Origin: Theobroma cacao
Lineage: Eukaryota > Streptophyta > Magnoliopsida > Malvales > Malvaceae
Direction of reading: 5' to 3'
DNA: 64,000 nt
Assembly (NCBI RefSeq): GCF_000208745.1
Contig: NC_030856.1
Coordinates: 10,525,104-10,589,103 of the forward strand
Shown: one piece after another, positions 13,192-24,809 of the stretch
How positions within the stretch are numbered: the stretch's first letter is position 1
Layout: each line of letters opens with the position of its first letter
Program-made: the position numbers and the translations under genes
Notes under the pieces: generated by a model
Told to the model about the DNA's origin: nothing
What the model saw: only the letters and a program-made list of their open reading frames with translations
The model's database searches: none

Positions 13192-13199
13192 GTTATATA
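13192..13199 (-). promoter_or_regulatory. Candidate TATA box of the NTF2-like gene
   Basis: The minus strand reads TATATAAC here, 53-60 bases upstream of the start codon at 13139, with a CCAAT sequence between it and the ATG. The spacing leaves room for a short 5' untranslated region. Position and motif are the only support. Confidence 0.4.
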
Positions 13200-13369
13200 T
13201 CTTTTTCATTAATTACCAAACTTCCCATGCTACAAGTTGGATCTAAAATCAATAAAACATTTTTCACATTTATTTTTTAGTGAATAACTTTCATAACACG
13301 TTTAATTTTTTTTTAAAAAAAAAAGACGTTATGCAAGCATTGGGATTAAAATATGTTGTTATTTATGTA

Positions 13370-13513
13370 TCTACTATATATATATATCTATAACATACTT
13401 AAAGGAAAGCCCCAAAGGGGCTTCCTCTTTTACCCACGTAGAGGGCATAGGAAAAAGAGAAAAAAAAAACAGATAAAAAGAGACCCGTGTGCAACGCACG
13501 GGCCGTAATCTAA
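13370..13513 (+). mobile_element. Helitron-like mini-element A (144 bp)
   Basis: It begins TCTACTATATATAT after an A. It ends with the palindrome cccgtgtgcaacgcacggg (13484-13502), a short spacer, and CTAA before a T. A second hairpin-forming stretch (gccccaaaggggc) lies at about 13407-13421. The ends fit a non-autonomous Helitron. Confidence 0.55.
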
Positions 13514-13598
13514 TATATATATATATATATAGTAAACCTAATATATAGTCTAATATAATATATATATATATAGTCTAATATATATTGTTATTTATGTA

Positions 13599-13757
13599 TC
13601 TACTATATATATATATATATATATAACATACTTAAAAGGAAGTCCAAAGGGCTTCCTATTTTACTCGCGTGAAGGGCATAGAAAAAAGAAGAAAAAAAAA
13701 AGTAAAAAAAAGAAAAATAAATAAATAAAAAGAGACAACGCACGGGTCGTAGTCTAA
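13599..13757 (+). mobile_element. Helitron-like mini-element B (159 bp)
   Basis: It has the same 5' end (TCTACTATATATAT after A) and 3' end (caacgcacgggtcgtagt then CTAA before T) as element A. It also shares A's upstream flank (ttgttatttatgta) and downstream flank (tatagtaaacct). A and B therefore arose by tandem duplication of a 230-bp unit, not by two insertions. The left half of the 3' palindrome is lost in B. Confidence 0.5.
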
Positions 13758-13789
13758 TATATATATATAGTAAACCTCCTGTACGTAAG

Positions 13790-14150
13790 GGGTTTAGAGA
13801 CTAACACCTTTGTTAGTCTTTTGGACTTTTCAAAGGGATATTTTGGACTTTGCAAGTAAAAGATGTTTGATTCGGTATTTAATTTAGATATTGGGGTTAT
13901 TTTAGGGTTTCTAGATGTCAAGCAAGGGCTTTTTGAGTTTTTAGTTATTCTAACCTTTGTTCTAACAATCACCAGTGGTCTCCCTCCCCCCTCTCACACT
14001 CAGCGTTAATATCTGAGAAAATCTCTCTTGCACCCTGATAAAAGTTTGCTCTGGATCCATCTCTCTCTCTTCCAATCTCTCAGTCACTCTGTATTCCACA
14101 ACTTTCAGATTAAAGGATATGAGTAGTTATTAAGGGAGTTGTTTTGCTGA
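13790..14150. other. Unassigned, possible LTR or 5'-leader-like stretch
   Basis: A moderately pyrimidine-rich region (ctctctctcttccaatctctc near 14060) lies between the Helitron-like pair and the minus-strand copia remnant. It resembles the leader end of an LTR, but I see no paired copy, no primer site and no convincing frame. Confidence 0.25.
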
Positions 14151-14239
14151 ATGGATTCTGACCATACTAGATTCTTCGTGCTGCTAGGCAATGTGGAAGG
14201 TGCCATAATTGAGAAGAATGTTGGTTGTAATTCTGCAAG

Positions 14240-15150
14240 TGTTGGTTTGGTTCTATGTTCTTCAATCTTGGAAGCTAGTTTGCTGATGGAAACAAATGGA
14301 AATGAAGACCCATGGAAAACAAAATGTCGAGAAATATAAGTTTTATGAGTCTTTAAATCATAACACTTGAATGCACTCTAGGTTGGTGAGTAGCCTAAGA
14401 AGACACATGGTTTAGATTTCAATTAGAGTTTAATCTGATTATAAAGCTTCAACCAAGGGCAACATAAGCATCCAAACACTTTTAACATGTGATAATTAAG
14501 AGAGGAGCTAAAAAAGCTTCAAAGGGAGATTTGAGATGAAATAGGAGTGGGAAGCCTATTAATCAAATAAGGTGTTGTTTGAAATGCATGTGATCAAAAT
14601 TTTAAAAGCATTGAGGTAAAATGTAACAAGGTTAATCCTGTCTCTACAATATGTCGATGCCTTCTTTCAACCATTCCATTATGTTGAGGTGTACGTGGTG
14701 AGGTGGTTAAGTATAGGATTCCATTTTGTTTTAACAGTTGTGACATTTTCTGTTATTCACCTCCGTCATCAAAATATATAGTCTTGATTTCAGTTTCAAA
14801 TTGCTTTTCGATGAGTTATTTAAATGGAGAAAAAAAGAATGTAAATATCAAGTTTAAGTTTCATTTGAAATAACCATATGAATTTAGTGAAGTGATCAAC
14901 GAACAATATATAATAAGAAAATCCTTCAACAGATTTTATAGGTGCAAAACCCCAAACATTGGTGTACATGCATTTGAGGGTTTTAAGCTTTTGAGGCTAG
15001 AGATATCAAAAGGGAGTTTCTGACTTTTATTGCAATGACAAGAATTACAAATTGACAATTGTTGGAGGAATTAAAAGATAGTCCAAATGACTTTAACATG
15101 TAATTTAATATCCTAGAAGAGGGATGTCCCAATCTGTTATGCTAGGTGTC
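14240..15150 (-). mobile_element. copia remnant: pre-integrase to integrase (minus strand)
   Basis: In minus-strand order there is a pre-integrase motif 'RLGHPSSRILNYML' (about 15110), an integrase core piece near 14900-14770 ('YILMTEVN', where copia has a TDxGGEF-type block), then 'TPQHNGMVERRHRHIVETGL' (about 14690-14640), and a post-integrase 'YISRHFVFHGSSFPF' (about 14330-14270). These match copia polyproteins in order. Many stops and frameshifts make it a dead fragment. Confidence 0.65.
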
Positions 15151-15159
15151 TTACATTCC

Positions 15160-15300
15160 AACACATGATCAATTGGCAGATACTTTAACAAAGCCACTTC
15201 CAAAGCAAAGATTTCTTCTGCTAATAACCAAAACAGCTATAACTTATGACTCCACCATCTTGTAAGGCATATTAAAGATAAACACCATCGATAGATAAAT
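15160..15300 (+). mobile_element. copia polyprotein C-terminus (plus strand)
   Basis: Translation gives 'HDQLADTLTKPLPKQRFLLL' followed by a short tail to a stop. This is the conserved end of copia RNase H ('DxLTKPL'). It is followed by LTR-like sequence, then a primer site at 15568, so it belongs to an element directly upstream of, or sharing an LTR with, the gag at 17.6 kb. Confidence 0.6.
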
Positions 15301-15347
15301 GCAACTTAAAGACTTCATTTATCTTGACAGTAGCTATCTACCTAAAA

Positions 15348-15580
15348 TGTTATCAAGATTAAGTTAACGTGTAAAGAAGATTTCTTCTCTTATCACATCA
15401 AATTCAAATGTTGAAAAAATTTATCATCTATCAATAAGTTTTATCATCTTATCATTAGCATGCTATAAATACTTGTACAACTCACATCAATGTGTGTAGT
15501 TCATTTTTTAATTCAATACAAAATCTTTTTGCCTACTTTAGTTAAGTTTTCTTTTGTGTTTCGAGAGTTGGTATCAAAAC
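15348..15580 (+). mobile_element. copia LTR-like segment and primer-binding site
   Basis: A possible LTR start (TGTTATCAAGATTAAG) is at 15348. The sequence TTGGTATCAAAAC at 15568-15580 matches the initiator-tRNA primer site of copia elements in position and form. It follows the pol 3' end and precedes gag. The LTR boundaries are approximate. Confidence 0.45.
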
Positions 15581-15769
15581 GGACTCTAAAATATTTGCAA
15601 TGTGTCATTGAGGACAATAAGCCCATGTGTCACTGACAACAATGAGCCCTTGTTGGAGTAAGAGAGGATGTTATATGCTCCCAACGACAATAAGCCTTTG
15701 TTGGAGTAGGGGGAAGATGTTATATGCTCCTAGCGAGTAGAGCCATAAATCCCAGATCAAGAAAAGATG

Positions 15770-17293
15770 TTGATAACTCTTTAATATAGAGTTATTTGAG
15801 CTTAATTTTGATAATAATTTAGCTTAGTTATTGTAGTAATGTATAAAAATTAGTAGGTTTTATTTAATTATTTTAAATTAGTTATTTTAGGTGAGTCAAT
15901 CTAATCATGGTTAATTTTATACTTAATTTGGTGTTAATATGGTTAAGATAGATTGTTGTTGATTTCTTTGTGCTTTTGTAGGTGTTTGAAAGAAAAATTT
16001 TAGCAAAAGAAGGAGAGCAATTTTGAGGTGCAGACTTTCACTACATATATTTTAGTATTTTGGCCATAACTTTCTCTACAAAGCTTTAAATGAAGCAATT
16101 CTTTGACCATTAGAAAGATAAGAGAAAAATCTACAACTTTTGTGTTAACCACTTTACCCAGTTCCACTTGTAGGATGGTCAAAAATGTTATCAAAGTTGA
16201 CATGCTGTAGTAGTCTTAGAGCAATTATGATTTCTATTAATTAATTGGATAAGGCTATGACGTACGTAATCTGATGAGGAAATCTCAGTTGAAATTGACT
16301 TCTTTTTTCACCTAACTTGGCCTCACTTCAAAGCCTATAAAAACAACCTTTCGGAGGACTTAAGAAAAATGAAGAAACACTAGATTAACAGCTAAGAGTC
16401 AAACTACAGAGTCATTGAAGCTAAGAAGAATTTATAGGATTCAAGGAGATTTGGAGATCAAGAACCCAATTCTTGAGTTTTTCTATATTTTCTTTTATTC
16501 TCTTATTTTCTTGGTTTTTATTGTAATGTTTAGATTTTATTCGATGATAATGTATGATTTAATGGGGAACTAAATTTTTAATCTAAGATTATGATTGAAC
16601 TCAATATGCAATCTAAATTATTTATCTCTCTTTTAGTTATATTTGATAGATTTAAGTTGTTTATTTTATTCTGTTCTTAATGCTTCTAGTTGACTGGCCA
16701 CCAATTAAATTGATTTGGAAACCTAAGTTAAACCTTAACAAAGAAGATTTAAATAGACATTGAATAGAATAGTGTATGATTGAATACACTTAATTGATTA
16801 GGTGATTTGATTTGCACATAGAGTAGACATATACTAATAAGCCATACATAGCCAAAATTAGAGGACAAACTTAATGAATCTTTTTTTAATATAATTTGCA
16901 TAGACATAGAGTAAATTAATTGGGAAAAGTATTTTTATGAAAAACTCGACAGAGACTTATGAATAATTTAGGACTCTAGGTTAGCAACTTAATCCATTAA
17001 ACTAAGTTAAGAGAGAGAGACAATAATTAGATAAAGTATTGAGAGATATCATAATCTTAGGTCTAGTTGTCATTCACATTTAATAAAGTAAATTTGCATA
17101 GATTAGTTTTCGTTATTAGTTTATTAATTTAAATTTTTCTTTTTTAATTTTAATTGTTTAGATAAAATTAAGGTGTGTTAATTTTTGTAGTTAATAATAA
17201 GGATTAATTTAATTTTCTATGGAATCGACACTCTACTCATTTCTATATTATCTTTACGATATGTACACTTACGTGAGTAGAAAATTGAACAAC
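15770..17293 (+). mobile_element. LTR-like insertion (about 1.5 kb) in the copia leader
   Basis: The direct repeat AGATG flanks it (15765-15769 and 17294-17298). The outer sequences join naturally: 'gaaaagatg' plus 'ttatggtc' reproduces the nearby repeated phrase 'agatgttatatgctcc'. The interior resembles plant LTRs: a promoter-like 'cctataaaaacaac' at about 16335, then 'ttgtaatgtttagattttat', and a 3' end with 'gatatgtacacttacgtgag'. No gag or pol is present. The exact termini (TTGATAAC...GAACAAC or TG...CA shifted by two) are uncertain. Confidence 0.45.
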
Positions 17294-17639
17294 AGATGTT
17301 ATGGTCTTAGAGAGGAGCCATGAATCTCACATTGGTGTTGGTACTAGAAAGTGAGATTGGACATTTAAAGGTTCACACCATCTTCAACTCCAGTGAGTCA
17401 AAACGAACAATACCTCGTAGGTTGCTGTAGGCTGTGACAATATCAATGTTCCAAAGGTTAAACACTTCCAATCAGTTCAACCACCCAATCGATTTATCAA
17501 GGTTGATATTTTCAGCACTGTCAAAATCTAATAAGTTTACCTTCTCGCATTTTTGTATTTTATTTTCCACAAACTTAAGAGTAGATATTGTTGCATTGGT
17601 TACCACAAATTCAATCCCTGATATTATCAAAGATTGATT

Positions 17640-19420
17640 TATTCTCCAACATGCGCTTTAGGTGTCCACAGAAAAGGAGTTATTCTACTTTAGATGTGGA
17701 TAACTTAACTATGTTTTTTATTTAGAACATTTAGCCTATTGATCTTGATGATCCTTAATGGGATGCATTGTTTAGTATACTGTCCAATGAACTATTTGAC
17801 ATTTACTGCTCTTAGAAGACAGCTTATGAAATTTGGGATGCTCTGAATAAGAAATATAAGATGTCAGAATTCAAAGATATGCTATTGGTAATTTTCTGCA
17901 ATTTAAGATGGAAGATGATAAGGATGTTACAGCTCATGGTGATGACTTTCAAAAGCTTATTATTCAATCGAAAAATGAGGATATTGTGGTGCAAGACTCT
18001 TTGTTGCAGGTTGCTTGATTGAAAAAGTACTTCTAGAATTGTGGAAAGACTATAAGAATAACTTGAAGCACATGTCACTTGAAGATGTGCTCGTGCATAT
18101 TAGAATTAAGGAGCAAAATCATATCAGAAACTAAAAGGAGAAGGCGAATGAGATGAAAACCAAGGCAAACTTCAAGGAACTCGAGCCAATCGTAAGAATC
18201 AAAAGGCCAACAACACCACCTTCACTAAAAAAAGGAAATTGCTGTGTCTGTGGAAAACCGGGGCACCATGTTGCTCAATGCAAAAACAAAAAAAAGAAAT
18301 GACACTGTTGCTAAAGCCAATCAAGTTGAGGCAAAAATTATTGTTTTGCTGGTTTATAAGGCAAACATGATGATGAGTAGACCTGTCAATTTTGGACACG
18401 ACACGTTAATACGACATGAGAAAATACGAGTTAAACAGGTTTTGGGTTTACCCTTAACGTGTTTCATGTTTAATCGTGTCTAACACGTTAAAACACAAAA
18501 ATTTTCATGTCTTAACGTGTCAGACACGACAGACACGACAGACACGACAAATACGTTTAAACACGTTTACTTAATCGTGTTATCGTGTTTCAACGTGTAT
18601 ACTTGACACGTTTATTAACCTATTAAACATTAATAGTTAAAGACTATTTTAACTTTATATAAATAATTTTAAATAATTATTTGATGTGTATTTTAACCTT
18701 ATATATGATAATAAATTTTTTGTATGTTATTTATACTAAATTTTATTATATTTGATGTTATTATTATTTTTTTGTTATAAGTATTTTTATAATAATAGAT
18801 TTTAAATTTAAATAATAAAATTATATTTAATTGTAAATATTTTTATTTAATCGTGTTAAACGTGTTAATAGTGTTAAACGTGTTATTAATCGTGTCGTGT
18901 CATATATTGACACATTTAATAAACGTGCAAAACGTGTTAATCGTGTCGTGTTACACGTGTATTAAACGTATACGTGTACATGTTTTAAATTTAAGACACG
19001 AATATTAAACGTGTTGTGTTCGTGTTTAGTCTTAACGTGTTTCGTGTCTAAACGTGTCTGACACGTTTGAGACACAAAAACACGAATTGCCAGGTCTAAT
19101 GATGAGTGTGAAAGAATGGGTGATAGACTTTGGGTGTACCAAGCACAGCTATGCAAATAAGAATGCTTTTGTATCCTATAGTTTGATGAAAGAAGGCAAA
19201 AAACAAATGTTCTTAAGTGATTCTAGGTCTTCACCTCTAATTAGGAAAAAGCTAGGTCCTTCTGAAGTTGGCTTGGGGGAAAATCCTTCAACTTAATGAT
19301 GTGCACTATGTACTAGTTATTTGCTATAACTTGGTGTATGTTTCTCCCCATTTAAACAAGCTTATGGGCAAAGATGTCCTCCTAGGCTTGCAACTCAACT
19401 TGAAGTCATTCTGTTATTTA
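17640..19420 (+). mobile_element. copia gag-protease remnant (plus strand), split by a hAT insertion
   Basis: Blocks in order: gag 'TAYEIWDALNKKYKM' (about 17817), 'NLKHMSLEDVLVHIRIKEQN' (about 18060-18120), CCHC knuckle 'CCVCGKPGHHVAQCKNK' (about 18241-18290), then across the insertion 'VKEWVIDFGCTKH' (about 19107), the protease-like site in which the usual DSGA reads DFGC, and 'LGKILQLNDVHYVLVICYNL' (about 19270-19335). It is frameshifted in several places. The DSG(A) change alone would disable the protease. The sequence ends near 19420. Confidence 0.7.
18378..19098 (+). mobile_element. Non-autonomous hAT-type element (721 bp) with 8-bp target duplication
   Basis: The ends are inverted: TAGACCTGTCAATTTTGGAC on the left and ...GAATTGCCAGGTCTA on the right. 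ATGATGAG occurs directly outside both ends (18370-18377 and 19099-19106). Removing the element and one copy of the 8-mer restores the copia frame ('KANMMM' to 'SVKEWVIDFG'). The interior is dominated by 'acgtgt/acacgt' words and AT-rich DNA, with no transposase. An 8-bp duplication with short TIRs is the hAT signature. Confidence 0.75.
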
Positions 19421-19432
19421 TTTATTTATTTA

Positions 19433-19935
19433 TCGAGTAAGGACTTAATATTCAAAAAAAACTCTAAACTAGTCAAAAAAACTCAAATAAATATTTATAT
19501 TTTTATTATATTCAATTAAGTTCTTATATTTTTATTTTGAGTTAAATAAATCATTATATTTTTATTTTGAATCAAATAAACTATATAACTAATAGTTAAC
19601 TTAATTAAAATGTCACTTGTCGTTTTATACAACGTGATACTAACATGATATTATCATGACATGTTAACATGTCATAATGAACGATGATATGGTATGTTAA
19701 TGTGGCATGATGACATAGTTATATCGCATTTTTCACCCTTTACATAAACACTATATGGATATAAAATAGCAAGAGATATTTTAATTAATAACAATTAATA
19801 AACTGTTAGTAATAAAAACTTAGTTTATTCAAAACAAAATTACAGAATTTGATTGAACGTAATAAAAAAATAAAAAACTTAATTAAATTTTTTTTATATA
19901 GTTTAAGAGTTTTTTTAAACATTATGCCTTGAGTA
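19433..19935. repeat. Long-TIR foldback MITE, copy 1
   Basis: The ends are inverted (gagtaaggacttaatattc, then 'aaaaaaactctaaac', against a right end whose complement reads 'tactcaaggcataatg', then 'aaaaaaactcttaaac'). 'Atttttattttga' words mirror each other further in. Related copies are at 32300-32705 and 60685-61045. Confidence 0.5.
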
Positions 19936-19989
19936 AATAATCATTATTGTTAACATAAATATAATTTTTATTTATTTTAATAATAAACT

Positions 19990-20240
19990 AATAGTCCTAA
20001 GGGCGTCCCTGTCGGCCTATGTGAATGCTCCAATGTCCACGGGTTGGGCCGAAATATAGCCTGGCCCAACACGATCAAACACATTCACGGAGATTTTACA
20101 TCTATTCTCTCAATATAGAAAAGGGTAGAACTCAAAACTCCAGAGCTAGCACGCGCCCTTGCTGCAGGAACTGAAGTCACAGGCTCACAGCCACCGTCCT
20201 CTGCTGCTAGCTTCAAGCTCTTTCGATTCACATTTTAGTC
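19990..20240 (+). promoter_or_regulatory. Orphan promoter / 5'-leader-like patch
   Basis: A GC-richer island in AT-rich surroundings. It holds two facing site II motifs (TGGGCC near 20045, GGCCCA near 20064), which in plants are bound by TCP factors in promoters of housekeeping genes. A leader-like stretch follows (20120-20240). No reading frame follows it that I recognise. It may be a relic promoter carried by duplication. Confidence 0.3.
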
Positions 20241-20540
20241 ATGCTTTCAAGTCTAAAGCCTACCCCATAGTTTCATTTTTGGTGGATTGTTCTGTTTATA
20301 GATTAATAATGATGCTATTCCTCTAAATTACCTAATCTAATTATCATTTGACTTATAGGCAACTAGTGTTTGGCATGCCTAAATAGTAAGTAGTAAATAC
20401 TCTACCCTTCTTCATTACCTCTGACTTTTTCTTAGTATACCTCAATACCTATTAGGCTTGAATTTTATGAGAGGATATAGGTTTTTTTCCATCCCATTTT
20501 TTCTCAACCTTGATTATTATTTTGTAATTCCATTGCCTAC

Positions 20541-20580
20541 GTAGATAAAGGACCAAAGCATCTTTGGTCCTTTTATCTAC
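20541..20580. repeat. Near-perfect hairpin
   Basis: GTAGATAAAGGACCAAAG is followed by a three-base loop (cat) and then CTTTGGTCCTTTTATCTAC, its complement with one extra T. A few more pairs can form outside it (tac ... gta). No flanking coding sequence is present. Confidence 0.7.
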
Positions 20581-20599
20581 TTCGTATATTTCATTGATT

Positions 20600-22425
20600 T
20601 TTTTGAAGAGTTTGAATTTCAAATTCTAGTTTTGGTTAAGACAGTAAACTACATAAATATTATCTTATACATACCCAGATGGGTAACGAATTTTAAAACT
20701 CTATAAAAATTTAAATGTTAATCACAATATCCATATAATTAAATATGTAAAGTGTTAAAACATAGAATTAGAAAAACAATAAAATGATTGCAACATGTGT
20801 ATCAATATCGACATGTTGTTATCCTTCAAGTTTTAGGTGAAAACTTCAAAAATATAATAAAACTGAGTGATTGATTGCAATTTGCGTTAACAAAACTAGT
20901 TCATTGAGCATCCACCAGTATATCCCAAGATTCCAATTTCTATAGAATTTTTCCACAATAAAATGGTTTATAAAAAAGCAAGGGAATATTGAGAAAAAAA
21001 ATGAAAGATTGTTATTTATTGGTTTTGTATCTCTTTGGAACCACGGAGAGTCATAGATGTCTATTTCTAACTGGCACAACTCTTTATTTTCAACAAACAT
21101 AATTGTTTATTTCCAGCATACAAACATATCTGTTGCTAATTAAAAATAAATATAATTTATTATTTAACTATGTGTCCAAGTGCCAAGTATCTTTATAATA
21201 TATTAATTATACATTATTAATTTAATTACCTTTTAAGACCAATCAAAGTTAGGAAACCCTAACTTCGATCGAATTTACACTTTAACCCACATTAATCCAA
21301 CTATAAAGAACTTCTTCTTCTCTTCATTTTAAAAACTCTTTCTTTTTCTTCTCTTTCTCTTCCATTGCAAGATGGTATCCCACACTTATTAGTATTATTG
21401 AAAATTTCCAACATAAATTTAATAATTCCTTATTTATAATTGAATAAACACATTACATGTATTGAAATTCATTGGTAGAGTTCAAAAATTCAAATGTCAA
21501 TGGATAGGAATAGAAATTTATCTTAAATATAATTTCGTGAGAGGGGATGTTATGTAATTTAAATCAAGAACTAGAACGAATGAAGCCAATGAACTTTGCA
21601 CAAGCGGGTTAATGGAGTGAGAATTCAATAGAGAAATAATAATGAAAGAAAGAAAAAATCCCTCTTGACCAAAAGTTCAAAAGTACGATATTTAGGTAAG
21701 AGAAATAATTGTCAAATTGTATCGTATAGTCTTCATTTTATTTCCTTTTGGCTTTTAGTGCGTGTAAAGAAAATATCAAAATAATATGTCTCTAAGTTGT
21801 TTTTCATTCGTACATATATTTATATATATGATCCATAAGTTGTTGGGATATCTAAATATCTTATTCGTCACAATTTCCATGTGGGAAAAAATAGTGTCTT
21901 TTTATTATATAATGTAAAAAATAATTACTTTTTTCATCTCATTTTTTTATCAATCTTTCTTTTATGAAATATATTAAAATCACATCTACTCACCTAATAC
22001 ATTTATTTTTTTTCTATATTTTAAATTTATTTTTATCAATTTTAAATTTATTTATGTTGAAAAAAATCATAAAACTTATATTTTATAAAAACATCTTAAA
22101 ATTTACTATACAATACACTAAATTAATAATTCTTTTTTAAGTTTTGAAAAATTCAAAGAAAAAAATAAGACGGAAAGAATAGAGATTAATCAATGTTTCA
22201 TGTAAAATCAAAAATAAAATTAAATAAAGAGTGTAACATTTAAGATTTAATATAGTTATGGAGTTGGATAATCTTTTTTAAAGAAATAGATACTAGTAAC
22301 TAAAAATTTGTGAATGACTAATACTTATTGTCTCATGTTTAGTTTTTTATGTATTTATAAATAATATAAATTATATATAAAATAAAAAAATTACAAATGA
22401 AAGATAAGTATAATTGAAAGACAAT

Positions 22426-22456
<31 letters not shown>

Positions 22457-22960
22457 AGTAACATGTCAATTATATATAATCGAAATTATTAAAATTAGGA
22501 AAATATTTTTAATGAAAGTTATTCAATGTAATTAAATGTTATATATTCACAAATTAAATAAATTTTATTAACTATAGATATAAATATATAAAAAGTATGG
22601 TAGGAAGAGTGAGGAATAGATATTTTGAGATAAAAGGAAAACACAACGATCCAGCTCATGTGGACTCAGGAGATTCGATGATGTGACCCAAATAATTCAC
22701 ATGCGTCCCCATTCTTTCTCTATCAAATTTATCTATGACTATTTGCAAATGTGATTCTTAGAAAGGGACATGAATATTTCCCCATGTCCCGCCAGCCTGC
22801 TCTACGACCCTAACTTCCTCCTTTTCCTAGCCTACTTCTACTGACCATAAATTCCCCCATTTATATTTCCATACCTAACTTCTTCCCCTTTTTATTTGAA
22901 AAAAAGAAAAGCCAAACTTTAACCTAACACCAATTTAAACGTAATTTGTCTTCAAACCTT
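20600..22960. other. Intergenic AT-rich DNA, no gene recognised
   Basis: Mostly AT-rich. A (TA)n run is at 22424-22449. 21230-21380 has a leader-like pyrimidine-rich stretch after 'ctataaagaac', but no frame follows. The small frames here lack any recognised motif. Confidence 0.6.
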
Positions 22961-22969
22961 TGAATATAT

Positions 22970-24800
22970 TTCATCATATACTGTATTCATGGATATTAAT
23001 GATAATTGAACTTTGTTGATAAAGTCCTTCATCTCTATGGATGTTAATGGGTATTTTACAACCGAGTACTATAAATTACCCAACTCGATTACGGTAATTT
23101 ATAATTAGGTTTAGATAGTAAAATTATTACCCATTACAAGTTTGGGTGACGATCTTAGGGTACTCATTGCTTGAATCGGTTATAAATAGTAATTTTTAAT
23201 ATTAAATTTTAGTTTTATATATATTTTTTTTTGGTTATAAATTTATTGTAATTAGTGTAACACTTGCTTAATTTCATTAATGGTTATAAATATGATTTTA
23301 AACTTTAATATATTTTTTATGGATTATTTTTAATTTATTAATTTAATTTTTATTAATAATATAAAATAAAAATTAATTTTAAATTTATTTTAATCAAATA
23401 TTTAACAAACAATGTCTAGAATATTTGAATATAAGTTCAAATAGTAATTAAAAATTTAATTGAGTATTTATAGGTTTTTTTTTATAATTAGGAGATGAGA
23501 GATTCAAACTTTACTTTTTAGATAAGAAGATTATACACTAACTAATAAAATAAATGCTCAGGTGTAAATGGGTATTTACAAGGTTCAAGTACTTATATGC
23601 CAAAAATTGCAAGTACCTTTACTCGGTGACATCTTTATTGATCTCAATAGAAGTAACTTTGGTTATCAATTTTTCTTTTTGGTGTGTATTAGTAAGAAAG
23701 TATCCTTATAGCTAACTTGAAGAAATGTAAAAAATTGACTTTGTAAATGAAGGTGAAAATGTACGAATTTCGAAATAATCTTCAAAAGCCTAGCTATTTA
23801 GATCTATACAAAGCAATGACTAGTTCATCAACGGTTAATGCATGAAAGATAAGAAAGGGCCAAACCTTTTGAATTCAAAGAATTTTAATGATGTTTATTA
23901 ATGTTTGTGCCCTCAATGTTATTCACCCTTTTTCTTTCTAGTTCGTTATGAACCCACAAAGCCAAAGAGGTTAGTGATATTTAATATCATTAATATCGTT
24001 TATGGATTTTAATGATACTTAAACTCTATTGATGAAGTCCTTGAAAGAGCTGGCAATAGGTACTTTATAATCAAGTGCCTTGTATTACCCGACTCAATTA
24101 AAAAAAATTAAAATATCTTATATTTTGGTTCGGATAGAGTTTAGATGGTAAAACTACTGCTTGTCATAAGTTTGGGTAAGATTTTAAGGTAGTGATCTTA
24201 AAAGTGACCATTATTCAAATCTACTTATAAATAATAATTTTTAATATTAAATTTAAATTTTATATATATTATTTTTATTTATAAATTTCTTATAATTAGT
24301 GTAATACTTAATAAAATGTATTAATTGTTGTGAATATGATTTTAAATTTTAATTTATTTTTATGGATTAGCTTTAATTTATTAATTTAATTTTTAATAAT
24401 AATATATTTAAATTATTTAAATTTATTTTAATATGATATTTAACCAGTAGTGTCTAGAGCATTCGGATGTAGATTCGAGTAGCAATTCAAAATTTAATTG
24501 AATATTTATAAAGTTCAAGATATTTTATTCAAAAATTGAGTTCGAATTAGAGTACTTAAAATAAGAAGGGATATCGTGACATGTCTATTCATCTAGATAT
24601 AAGTAGTTTTAGTTTCTAAATTTATTTGGTGTGTATTAGTAAGAAAGTATTCTTATAGCTGACTTAGAAGAACAAAATTTACATTGTAAAAGTAGGTGAA
24701 AAATGTACTAATTTCAATATAATCTTCAAACGAATTGTAATGATGATTATAAATATTCACCCTTTTTTTTTTCTAGTTAGTTACCAACCCACAAAGCAAA
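22970..24800 (+). repeat. Large imperfect direct repeat (two units of 0.8-1.0 kb)
   Basis: Unit 1 (about 22985-23965) and unit 2 (about 23995-24800) share the same order of words. These include 'ttgatgaagtcctt'-like starts, 'aagtttgggtaag/gacgat', 'tagtaatttttaatattaaa', 'ttggtgtgtattagtaagaa', and 'ttctagttagttaccaaccc' (unit 1: ttctagttcgttatgaaccc). Many substitutions and indels separate them, so the duplication is old. No coding sequence is recognised. Confidence 0.65.
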
Positions 24801-24809
24801 AATCAAAAG

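Noticed and set aside
13401..13502. CRISPR-like or terminator-like hairpins
   Set aside because: Only two copies, in tandem duplicated Helitron-like ends in a plant genome; no spacer array.
20846..21100. 84-codon minus-strand frame with Trp-rich words
   Set aside because: Considered as a LINE remnant, but no reverse transcriptase or endonuclease motif could be aligned.
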